In this document: piece after piece, positions 39,631 to 49,222 of the stretch
Layout of the letters: the number at the start of each line of letters is the position of its first letter
How positions within the stretch are numbered: position 1 is the first letter of the stretch
NCBI GenBank assembly: GCA_012934845.2
Contig: WNNJ02001443.1
Location: forward strand, 102,439 to 166,438
DNA: 64,000 nucleotides
Reading direction: 5' to 3'
DNA from: Pomphorhynchus laevis
Lineage: Eukaryota; Acanthocephala; Palaeacanthocephala; Echinorhynchida; Pomphorhynchidae
The notes under the pieces: generated by a model
Database searches by the model: none
Seen by the model: the letters and a program-made list of their open reading frames with translations, nothing else
Told to the model about the DNA's origin: nothing
Translations under genes and position numbers: made by a program

Positions 39631-39863
39631 AATCAATGAATGAATCAATGTGAATGATGTACTAGAAAATTTTTAGTAACATCATCGAGTACTAAATCAG
39701 CACTACAGCTTCACCAAAAAAGATCATTAGCAAAAGCACTGGCAAATGCCAGCGCAGGTTTCTTTAATATCGGCTAACTTTCATTATGAATTTAAGGAGA
39801 GTGAGACCATTCCGCGTGAATTTCTTGTAAAACATGTAAGCCAGACGCGAAAGAATGACGAAT

Positions 39864-39940
39864 GCCGTTTCGTCATCACAATGACTCATCAGTGCCAGAT
39901 CCCTCCCACTACTGGATGCAGAAGAGGACTGGCAGACGGC
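39864..39940 (-). ncRNA. Type III hammerhead ribozyme, copy 2
   Basis: Same fold as copy 1, with a single change in the stem I loop region (GAAGAG for GAGGAG on the plus strand near 39921-39926). Core and all three stems intact. Cleavage site is 310 bases from that of copy 1. Confidence 0.9.
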
Positions 39941-40166
39941 AATCAATGAATGAATCAATGTGAATGATGTACTAGAAAATTTTTAGTAACATCATCGAGT
40001 ACTAAATCAGCACTACAGCTTCACCAAAAAAGATCATTAGCAAAAGCGCTGGCAAATGCCAGCGCAGGTCTCTTTAATATCGGCTAACTTTTATTTAAGG
40101 AGAGTGAGACCATTCCGCGTGATTTTCTTGTAAAACATGTGAGCCAGACGCGAAAGAATGCCGAAT

Positions 40167-40243
40167 GCCGTTTCGTCATCACAATGACTCATCAGTGCCA
40201 GATCCCTCCCACTACTGGATGCAGAGGAGGACTGGCAGACGGC
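40167..40243 (-). ncRNA. Type III hammerhead ribozyme, copy 3
   Basis: Identical to copy 1 in core and stems. Just downstream on the minus strand this unit has GGCATTC where copies 1 and 2 have GTCATTC, outside the ribozyme. Confidence 0.9.
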
Positions 40244-40469
40244 AATCAATGAATGAATCAATGTGAATGATGTACTAGAAATTTTTTAGTAACATCATCG
40301 AGTACTAAATCAGCACTACAGCTTCACCAAAAAAGATCATTAGCAAAAGCGCTGGCAAATGCCAGCGCAGGTCTCTTTAATATCGGCTAACTTTTATTTA
40401 AGGAGAGTGAGACCATTCCGCGTGATTTTCTTGTAAAACATGTGAGCCAGACGCGAAAGAATGCCGAAT

Positions 40470-40546
40470 GCCGTTTCGTCATCACAATGACTCATCAGTG
40501 CCAGATCCCTCCCACTACTGGATGCAGAGGAGGACTGGCAGACGGC
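40470..40546 (-). ncRNA. Type III hammerhead ribozyme, copy 4
   Basis: Identical to copy 3; the repeat unit itself is cut short about 40 bases past it (plus-strand coordinates), where AT-rich intron begins. Confidence 0.9.
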
Positions 40547-40716
40547 AATCAATGAATGAATCAATGTGAATTTTGTACTAGAAATTTTTTTTATATTTAT
40601 GTAGTATATAATATAATATTATATAAACATTATATTTATGTAATATCATATTTTTCCAAGGTCATTTTAGACTAAGTTTATTTTAAAAGTTATTTTTACT
40701 ATTTATTTATGCCTAG

Positions 40717-40836
40717 GTGAACATGATTATGAAATTTTTCAATTGTTAGAAGAAATGGTAAGTCGGATTTCAGCGGATCAGGGTAGCGAAGATCAAGTTC
40801 CTTCAAAATTGAGACGATTTTCTGATGTACTCTTAG
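40717..40836 (+). CDS. ARFGEF: ARFGEF exon 6
   Basis: Acceptor TATGCCTAG, donor TTAG|GTAGAA. Encodes EHDYEIFQLLEEMVSRISAD then QGSEDQVPSKLRRFSDVLL. The EEMV motif recalls the IVEEMV of human BIG1 at this place in the linker. Starts with the last two bases of a codon and ends in phase 1, fitting exons 5 and 7. Confidence 0.78.
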
Positions 40837-41117
40837 GTAGAATATCTGCTTGCGTGAAACTATTATTTATAACTAAATTGATCTATTTTGATTCATTAAA
40901 TGTATTATTTATGCATTTAAAGATATTTTTGCTTTGCGGTTAATTGTTGTTCGGTCACACGTGGATATTTACTTTATTTCTGTCGGCAACATCAGTTCAC
41001 GTTTTCAAAATTATGTTATAATTTTCAAAATATTATTATATATAATATCCAAATTTTCTAATTTTCCAAATATTATATCAATTTTACATAAATGATTATA
41101 TTTTCAAAATATAAATA

Positions 41118-42540
41118 ATTTTCAATGGATAAAAAGGGTATAATAATTATACCCTTGTCAATGGATAAAATGGGTATAAAGGTTGAATTAGATAATAAAA
41201 CTATACCTATATTATATTGGAATCCAAAATTACATAAAAATCCAATAAAACCTAGGTTCATATGTAGTGCGTTTAAATGTACATTAAAACCACTTTCTGT
41301 CTATATGAATAAAATACTTAAAGTAATTAAAGCACACTTTAAAAAATATTGCAAGGTAATCGAAATTAATACTGGTATAAATACTATTTCAGTATTAATT
41401 CTACAAAAGAATTTTTAGAACAGACAAAAGGAATAAATTTTCAAAATATAAATACATACGATTTTAGTACGCTTTATACAAATCTAGATTTAGTAGATAT
41501 TAAAGAAGCGTTAGTAAAATTAATTCATCTTATATTCGGCAAAAGATATACATATATATGTTATAATAATTATAACGCCTATCTAACAAAAATTAAACCA
41601 TCAAGTAAATATAAATATATGGATAAAATTGAACTATTAGACTCCTTAAATATTTTAATAAATCAAAAAATATTTAAAGGTAAGGACATCTATATTTAGA
41701 CAAGTAAAAGGTGTTTCAATTGGAGGTAATAGTAGCCCAATTATTTTATTTAATTTTATTAAGTAACATTTAATTGTATTCTTCAAGTTCGAAGATTAAA
41801 AATACAAGATGTTTCAATGGGTGGTAATAGTAGCCCAATTAGAGCTGACCTATTTTTGAGCTTTATAGAATGTGAATTAGTTCATAACTGTTTAAAAAAT
41901 CAATCTAAATCATGAAGATATGAAATATATTGTTCGATATATTGATGATATATGAATTAAACTCTGATAATTTTTATTCAATAAGCGAACAAATTTATCC
42001 AGAAAGCCTTATTCTTAACAAAACCAATATTGTTGACAAAGAAGGTGTATATCTAGATATGAACATTAAATTAACATCAATTAAAACTACTATTAATTTA
42101 TATCGTAAAGATGACATATTTAAATTTACAAGAAACATATTTTTGCATTGAGCATTCATGCATACCATATAATATAAAATATAATACATTAAATAATGAA
42201 ATTTTAAGAATTGCAACAATATGTAATGATATTGGCTTTCTTCAAAATCATTTAAATAATTTAATAGATACATATTTTAAACTAGGTTACTATAAAAATA
42301 ACATCAAACAGAAAATAGTAAAATATATAAATCAACACAATAATATAAAGAATAAATTTAAACTCTTAAGCGGAAAATTTTTATGGATAATAAATAATAT
42401 ACTTTGTATTAAAAGATACTTGATAATCAAATTTCATTGGGGGAAATACGTTATTAGCATGTATTCGGCCCTCTGTTATGTTGGCTCTAGGAATAGGAGC
42501 CGAAACCTAATAGCATAGCAGCTTCTCCGAATGAGCTTTA
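41118..42540 (+). mobile_element. Penelope-like element, copy PLE-A (in ARFGEF intron 6)
   Basis: RT of the Penelope type: TIPILYWNPKLHKNPIKPRF, ICSAFKCTLKPLSVYMNKIL, then FSTLY-like and GGNSSPI boxes, IVRYIDD (about 41,930), NKTNIVDKEGVYLDMNIKL, and the post-RT part YNTLNNEILRIATICNDIGF. Several breaks. It ends with the PLE 3' block (42451-42540). No GIY-YIG domain is evident. The N-terminal part seen in PLE-D (54,365-54,600) is missing. Confidence 0.85.
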
Positions 42541-42799
42541 ATCTATATTTTATGTTGTATAAAATCTTGTATTCAATTATTTATTAGTTCTAATTATTTA
42601 TCTTTATTATTTAATGTTTAATTTGTTTAATTTTTTTATCGTCATATTTAATTCTTAAATAATTTGATTAATAAACCGCAGTTACCTGTTTTGAGTTGGT
42701 CAATGTTTAATTGCTATTTTATTAACTTATAAAAAGTTTACTGCAATTATCAATATTTTTTAATTTCTTCAAAGACGAAAATATTTTTGGTATATTTAG

Positions 42800-42896
42800 A
42801 AAATTCTACTCTTTCGCAACATGATGCATTTTACGTTATTAGCTCACTATGTAAAATATCACAGCGTCCGCTTTTTCTGAATTCTACTGAAGAAAG
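42800..42896 (+). CDS. ARFGEF: ARFGEF exon 7
   Basis: Acceptor TATATTTAG, donor AAAG|GTAATA. Encodes NSTLSQHDAFYVISSLCKIS and QRPLFLNSTEE, matching human HILQKDAFLVFRSLCKLS and MKPL. Phase 1 in, phase 2 out, consistent with its neighbours. Confidence 0.88.
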
Positions 42897-44177
42897 GTAA
42901 TACCTACTTCTTTATTAATATGGATTTTATACTAAAATTGTGTTTTCATATTTTTACAAACAAGACATTATAAATTTCTTTAATATACATGATTTTAAAA
43001 AAACAAATTTTTAAAATTCAATGTTACTGTTTTTACACAGTTACGAATTGTGTTTGATAGCACGATTTTTTAACTCTGTTGTTTCCTGATTTTTAAATAA
43101 ACGCATTTTACCTATTAATATATTAGTCTCGTGAGGAAATCAGTTGCCCAGAATGCTCTGACATTAAAAATGGAATAGGCTGTGTCGTAAAATTGTTTCG
43201 TAATTATCTGATTATTTGATTCCTCAAAGAACTCGCATTCGCATTAATTGCTGCTGGATAAATTTATAGATCGAGCTCATTACTGAATTAATCGTATTAG
43301 TATTGCATTCAATTATGCTAAATATCGCGGTACCGGCTGTTCGATTTTGATATATTGTGTTTGTTCATATGCATCAAGAATACAATAGTCTACGTAAATT
43401 AATTTTTGATACGTTTTGTTAATTATTTTAAAAATTCCTTTGTTAGAGTTTTTAAGTTTTTTTAACATTTACCTTTAAAGTGAACATTTGAATTTATCGA
43501 CAATATTGTCAAGTGTTGGGCTACTGTACACGCAATTTCCCACTTGGATTTACAAAATACGCGTGAATTCCTTCATGTTTTGATTTGAGAATTTGAGCTT
43601 TTGTATTTAAAATAATAAATATTATTGTATTAATCTGTCTTGTAATAAATACAAATATAAAGAATATTTTTTAATGATGTGCACTTAAAAAATCATGTGT
43701 GGTATGTTTTCTCTTTGATCTTAACTACTTTCGTTACAATCGTTTTGACAATTTATTAATTAAAATTTCGACTATGAGTTTTCAATTATTTTAAACTAAA
43801 ATGTTTTGTTAAGTATACAAGTTGTGTAATTTGAATTTGTACGGATTCTTTAATTTTCAAATACTCAATTAAAAAGTATTTTCAAATACTTTTAATTTTC
43901 AAATATGCTCTTTTATTCTTGATGCAGATAAACAAACACAATATATCGCAATCGAACAACCGGTATTGTAATCGAACAACTGCAATATCGATTACCGGTA
44001 TTGTCATCGATATTTAATGCTACGTATTAATACTTTATGTAAATTTTAAAATGTCATTATCGCGATTATTAGCGTCTTAGAAAAAGATAGGTAAACTCCT
44101 ATTTAAGATTCTATCAAACAACTATCAAAAATATTTGTTTGCAAAATTAAAGTTATTACTTTGAAATCATTGTCTAG
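42897..44177 (+). other. ARFGEF intron 7, no recognised feature
   Basis: AT-rich 1.3 kb. 43,120-43,390 is less AT-rich and may be the remnant of an old element, but I recognise no motif in it. Confidence 0.4.
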
Positions 44178-44424
44178 TAGAATCGTGTCGTCGTTGGAAT
44201 ATCGATCAAAGCAGCTTTCTCTTCAATTGATACTAGCAATTCTGCAAAATCCAGGTCCAGAACTGCAATCCAATCCGATTTTTCTTTCCGTAATTCGTAA
44301 TCAACTTTGTATATCCCTTTCTAACAATGCTGTTTCCAAAATTCCTGCTATATTTGAACTGTCCATGGCTATTTTTATTGGATTGTTAGCAAATTTTAAA
44401 CAATACTTGAAGCTTCATATAGAA
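44178..44424 (+). CDS. ARFGEF: ARFGEF exon 8
   Basis: Acceptor TGTCTAG, donor GAA|GTAAGT. Encodes RSKQLSLQLILAILQNPGPE, QLCISLSNNAVSKIPAIFEL and FIGLLANFKQYLKLHIE; human BIG1 has SKILSLQLLLSILQNAGPV and LCVALSKNGVSSVPEVFEL. Acceptor at 44180 would also keep phase and drop one residue. Confidence 0.93.
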
Positions 44425-45006
44425 GTAAGTTATTATTTTGATTTTAAAAAATTATATAAAAATGTTTAAGTTTTTTTTTGATTTTATTAAAGCTTAAAAT
44501 TAAAACAATTAGATATGAAGATATTATATATGATGTGTGCATTTAATTTTTATCAAATGGTAATTTCCGAGTAGTAAAAATAATTTAAATTATTGCTGCG
44601 TTATTTTAAATCAATTTATTATTTATATAAATTTATTATGCAAATATTTTTTTATTTTAATATATTGATATTGAAATATTTAAATATAATATTTAAATAA
44701 CACAATTTATTTAATTATTGTTTTAGATATTATAAAAATTATTTGTTATTATGATTTTTACACAATCAAAAAACTCCATAGATTTATAAAAATATTTGAA
44801 TACTTAAGACTAATTGAATGATTTTCTTTAGATAATCTATTTAAATGGAAAATATGTATTTTTCCATTTTTTTAAATGAGGAATGCAGTTTCTTTGCATT
44901 CGTCGTTGATTGTATCCTAAATTATTTTATTTGAGATTAATTTTTTACTTTTGATTTTGCTTTAATTTTAATTATTTTCCTTTGATTTATTATCTACGTT
45001 CTTTAG

Positions 45007-45106
45007 GTAGTTTTCAAAGAAATTCTTTTTCCTATACTAGACAGCCCTAACAGCTCATTCCAACATAAATTAATTGTACTGCGTGCATTAATGGCCATTT
45101 GCTCAG
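45007..45106 (+). CDS. ARFGEF: ARFGEF exon 9
   Basis: Encodes VVFKEILFPILDSPNSSFQH and KLIVLRALMAICS, matching human [21 protein letters not shown] and TRICAD. Acceptor CTTTAG, donor TCAG|GTTTGA, phase 0 in and 1 out. Confidence 0.9.
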
Positions 45107-46327
45107 GTTTGAATTTTTTTATTTCGATTTTAAATGGATTGTAAATTTCAATGAAATATTTTGAATATAATATTCAGCAATGCTGTTTTAATAAGCAGTT
45201 GCCACACCTGATTAATATGAGTTTCTTCTTAATAATAAATCATTCAAGTTATTAAATTCAGATTTATCAAAATTCAAGTTAATTATTTTTGGTTATTTCT
45301 TAGACTTGTCGATCCTCGCGGCTCGAAAATTGTAACCCAAACATTCCCTTTACCAATATCATTCGAACCCTCCATTATGACCAGCCGCATATTGTTTAAT
45401 TATAAAATTACTTCGCTATAGATTTACTACTACGATCTAGTAGAATTTGCTATAAAATGTCCTGATATACAACTGAAAGAAATATAATTAACAGATCCCA
45501 TATTCTTGAAATTCTGACTTGGGCGATTAAACAAGCCTATCGTGCAACAAATATAATTTTTCTTTAATTAAACTCAATATAAAGATTAGAGAGTCTAAAC
45601 TTTAGCTTCGTTGTACTTTTATTATCGACAAACCAATTGGACACTTAGTCGACGATCTATTAAAATGTAATGTGAGTGACACGGTAGTATATTTGTCCAA
45701 CAAAGGTAATATTGCGACGTTGTTCAAACGAAACCCTGAGTATAATGTAACTATGGTGTTACAAATTATGGTGTTATTTGTAACTATTGTGTTATCAAAT
45801 TAGGCCAAGTACTATAATGCCATATATATTTTGCAAACATAAGAGACCTCTGGTCATTTATGTAAAGAAGCATTATAATGTAATACGAAGTCGCGAAGTG
45901 CCTTTAGCTGATTAAATCATGGGTTTACTCTAAACCATACGATTAATTTTGATTATGTGTGTTTTGAAAAGATAATATATTTTTGATCCAACATTTAAAT
46001 CCAATGGATGGATATTTCCCTGTAATTTAACGAATTTTTGTGTTTCGGGTCTCACCATTTTTTCGTGGTCATTCTCCGTTGTTATTTTAATTTTAATTTT
46101 TGTACTTTAATCGATTTGTAAAAATTTTGATTGAAGAAACCCACAGTTTTAGCTGAAATGTTGCTATACATACCTTATTTTATTTCATCAATCCTGTGTG
46201 GTTAATAAAACTATGACATTTACAAATGTCTGTTGGCCTACATATGCATTTATTAATAATTAATTGTTTTTTTTTATGTAAATAATAAATTATTATAATT
46301 ATTTTATTATTTGTGTGTATTTATTAG
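45107..46327 (+). other. ARFGEF intron 9, with an unexplained open stretch
   Basis: Mostly AT-rich. At about 45610-45805 a plus-strand frame of about 65 codons (FIIDKPIGHLVDDLLKCNV, DTVVYLSNKGNIATLFKRN) stands out from its surroundings in composition, but I do not recognise it and it has no ATG or splice context. 45,300-45,420 is also GC-richer. Confidence 0.35.
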
Positions 46328-46543
46328 ATCGTCAGATAATACTAGATATTTATATAAATTACGATTGTAATTTACGCTCTTTCAATGTGCTGGAACAGTT
46401 AGTTCACGAATTGTCTCGGATCGCACAAGGAAGAACAATAGCTGACCTTGGATGCGCAACATCCGAGGAAGAATATTCATTCAGAATTATCGGCATTGAG
46501 TGCTTGGTTGCGATACTCTACTCGATGAAAGATTGGGCTATAG
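46328..46543 (+). CDS. ARFGEF: ARFGEF exon 10
   Basis: Encodes RQIILDIYINYDCNLRSFNV, LEQLVHELSRIAQGRTIADL, and FRIIGIECLVAILYSMKDWA. Human BIG1 has [21 protein letters not shown] and KGLECLVSILKCMVEWSKD. Acceptor TTATTAG, donor ATAG|GTAAAT, phase 1 in and out. Confidence 0.94.
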
Positions 46544-48644
46544 GTAAATATAGCAGCTTATTTTAACAAGTTTTGTAGCTACAAATAAGTAGAAAATTTT
46601 AAAATTTTTCTTGCATTTTACTTAATTAACTCAGAATGTGTTTTAGACTTGCGGTTTACACAGGCTATATATTCGTTAATGTTTTTTTAATTATAAATAT
46701 GATTTAAAGAATTTACGATTATGTGATTAAAATTGTGTATATTTGTTGCATAATCGTAAATGCTTCTGTCAAGTTTATTTCTTTATATGTTTCATCCACA
46801 AATTAATCAGCTCGGTCATTGAGGAATTTTGATTTCACGACAAAATCTAATTCAAAAATAAAGAAAAGGGGTAAAATTAACTAATATTACGCAAAATATA
46901 ATATTACAAACAATTTTATTATTTTATTTCAATTATTTAGAAATAAGTTTTTCGAGAATCTAGATTAAATCTGAATTTAAAATTTAGATTTTTAAATGGT
47001 ATTCAATGTTAAATTGTTTAAAATACAATTTTAAAGGTTATTTAATGTTCAATTTTTTAATAAGTGGAATATAAAGTTCAGTATAAGTTCGAGAAAAACT
47101 AAATTTGTAACACTCAAACATGATTAAATTTTAAATTGTTAAATATTAAAAATATGTTTTTATAAAATATGTTATAAATATTACAATATAATATTTATAT
47201 TATAATTACAATAATATTACAAATATTAAATCAGAAACAAAAATTTTAAAATCAATTACAATCGTTATTTGGCACAGCTGAGCATTCATAGTCTACAAAC
47301 GTTTACAGCTTGTGGATTATTTCAGGTTATAATAACATATTAATTGCAGTTTGCAATACGTCTTCACAATAAGTACATAATTATAAATTTGAAATATCTT
47401 CACATTACTAATCCATTTGTGATTAAAATTGCTTATTAATTTGACTTTTAAATTATTAGTTCAAAATTATTAGTAATCAACAGATAATTATAAATTTTAA
47501 ACTTAACAAACCTTACCTTCGGCGAAGGCATCACACTAAACGTGGTCACGATTCTGTCCGGAAATTCTTCTCGAATTTTGCCGATTAGCAAAGTGCCCAT
47601 CCCGGAACCCGTACCTCCTCCCAATTAATGAACCAATTGAAATCCCTAAAAACAAACAACTTGTGAAGCGTATAAATAACATTGTGTGGTCTTAATCACA
47701 TGTTAAGTTATCCATCTTAAGCTTAAATTGTTGTTAAGACTATTTATTGCTTAAAACTTCCTTACTTTAAATTGTTGTTAAGACTATTTATTGCTTAAAA
47801 ACTTCCTTAAAATCATTGACTTTATTATCTTAAAACTATTACCAAATGACTGTAATATTGGGTACGTAGCGGTGTATCTTGCAGACAGCCTTTTCAATAT
47901 AAATTAATTAACCATAATTAATAATTATTAATAATTAATAATTAATTAATAATTATAATATTAATAATTATAAATTATTAATATTAATTAATATTATAAT
48001 TATAAATTATTAATATTAATTAATATTATAATTATATATTAATTTTGATTAATAAATTAATTAATTAATTAATCAATTAATTTTGGTTTATTATAATTTT
48101 AAGCTAAACTGCTAACAGTGAAGGAAATGTTCGATTATTAAATTATTATTATTTTGTTCAAGATTTGTATGAATTCCGTTAAGCTAAAATACGCAAATAT
48201 CAAAACTCCTCGTTGTTTATTTTACAAACAATTATTTGTGGTGAGCTATTATAATATAAAAAATATTAAATAGATTAAATATATTTAATATAATATATTT
48301 TTTTAAGTAAATCAACCCTGCACTTTTTATTTTAATATCCGACTTGATAAAAATGAAGGAATAGTTTACTCATTTGTTCATTTTATTAATTTATGATAAG
48401 TTAAAAGATAAATCTTATTTATTTTATTCGCATAATGTGATAAAGTAAAGTAATAAATTCTGCAAGATTGTTTCCGTTGCATTTTATGGGACATTAATAG
48501 TATTGAAATGATTGACTGAGTTGTCTGATCAAGACAGTTTAAACAGCTTAATTTTATTTTATCGTTTTCAAACAAAATATTTTATAAAGTTTTTTAAATG
48601 TTCTAACATGCCATTTGTTTATCCACACATTTTTTCAATAATAG
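46544..48644 (+). other. ARFGEF intron 10 (2.1 kb)
   Basis: AT-rich. Holds a minus-strand beta-tubulin exon relic (47517-47645), a short duplication near 47725-47810 (TTAAATTGTTGTTAAGACTA twice) and a TTAATTAA-type low-complexity tract at 47900-48090. Confidence 0.6.
47517..47645 (-). pseudogene. Beta-tubulin exon relic with both splice sites
   Basis: 43 codons: [36 protein letters not shown]. Beta-tubulin has [20 protein letters not shown] (the GTP-binding T4 signature loop) and the same IREE...SPK run. On its own strand it is preceded by TTGTTTTTAG and followed by GTAAGG, both phase 0. The stop replaces the serine before LGGG. Because splice sites are kept, it came from a genomic tubulin gene, not from mRNA. 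I see no neighbouring tubulin exons. Confidence 0.85.
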
Positions 48645-48804
48645 ATATGTTGAATGATTGCTCCGACAAACGTTCTCGATCTAATAGTGAGAGTAGTCAT
48701 TCTTCTTCATATAGTGAAGTCAAAATGTCTGAGCTCATGCAGGATCCTATGAATTTTGAGTTGATTAAGAATCACAAAAACATCGTGGAATACGGGATAG
48801 AATT
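48645..48804 (+). CDS. ARFGEF: ARFGEF exon 11
   Basis: Encodes MLNDCSDKRSRSNSESSHSS (serine-rich linker) and SELMQDPMNFELIKNHKNIV then EYGIEL; human has [22 protein letters not shown]. Acceptor AATAATAG, donor at GAATT|GTATCA. Phase 1 in, 2 out. The frame is open further upstream, but the acceptor at 48644 is the one that fits exon 10. Confidence 0.85.
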
Positions 48805-48851
48805 GTATCAATCAATTATTTTAGATTACATGCAATGTGTTAATTTTACAG
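48805..48851 (+). other. ARFGEF intron 11, 47 bp
   Basis: GTATCA...TTTTACAG. Without splicing, the frame runs on into unrelated residues; with it the protein reads GIELFNQKPSTGLRFLQEQN, as in human [20 protein letters not shown]. One of the shortest introns here, together with introns of 49, 50 and 62 bp. Confidence 0.92.
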
Positions 48852-49001
48852 ATTTAATCAAAAACCAAGTACTGGTCTTCGGTTTCTACAAGAGCAAAAC
48901 ATATTGAAGACAGAATGCACTGATGTCGCCAGCTTTCTACATATGTACGAGGAAAAGCTTAACAAACGTGTAGTTGGCGAATTTCTGGGTCTCGGCGAGA
49001 A
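48852..49001 (+). CDS. ARFGEF: ARFGEF exon 12 (Sec7 domain start)
   Basis: Encodes FNQKPSTGLRFLQEQNILKT, VASFLHMYEEKLNKRVVGEF and LGLGE, the first helices of the Sec7 domain (human [20 protein letters not shown]). Ends in phase 2 before a 50-bp intron. Confidence 0.94.
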
Positions 49002-49051
49002 GTAATCTAATTATTAATTTGTAAATTTTGGAGATTTTTTGAAATATTTAG

Positions 49052-49222
49052 ATTAAATAAGGAAATTATGTTTGCATATGTGGACCAATTAGACTTAAGT
49101 GAAATGTCGTTTATAGCCGCTCTTCGAAAATTTCTATCTGGCTTTAGGCTTCCTGGAGAGGCACAAAAAATCGATCGACTCATGGAAAAGTTTGCAGCAC
49201 GTTATTGTGAATGTAATCAGTA
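49052..49222 (+). CDS. ARFGEF: ARFGEF exon 13 (Sec7 catalytic core)
   Basis: Encodes [40 protein letters not shown] and [22 protein letters not shown] carries the glutamate finger that expels GDP from Arf. Donor TCAGTA|GTAAGA; together with the acceptor TTTCTAG at 52163 this gives the right length for the loop before FSSADT. Confidence 0.96.

Larger units (their letters stand above)
39479..40590 (-). repeat. Tandem array of about 303-bp units (3.6 copies), each with a hammerhead ribozyme
   Basis: Units begin near 39484, 39794, 40097 and 40400 (spacings 310, 303, 303); the last is partial. Units are over 95% alike by eye. Each unit holds a complete type III hammerhead on the minus strand; the three full units also hold a hairpin based on GCGCTGGCAAATGCCAGCGC (40046-40065 in one unit, one mismatch in the first unit). 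No coding potential fits. Multimeric HHR-bearing repeats of this size are the form of animal retrozymes and of some invertebrate satellites. Confidence 0.9.
37086..40716 (+). other. ARFGEF intron 5 (3.6 kb)
   Basis: Contains a hammerhead-like inverted pair (37431-37528), an RLE LINE fragment (38198-38830) and the hammerhead tandem array (39479-40590). The parts 37086-37420, 37540-38190 and 38840-39470 are AT-rich and show nothing recognisable. Confidence 0.6.

Noticed and set aside
39746-39958. Open frames on both strands in the 303-bp repeat as a small protein
   Set aside because: Frames are not kept between units (lengths 310/303, substitutions not codon-like), and the conserved part is explained by the hammerhead.
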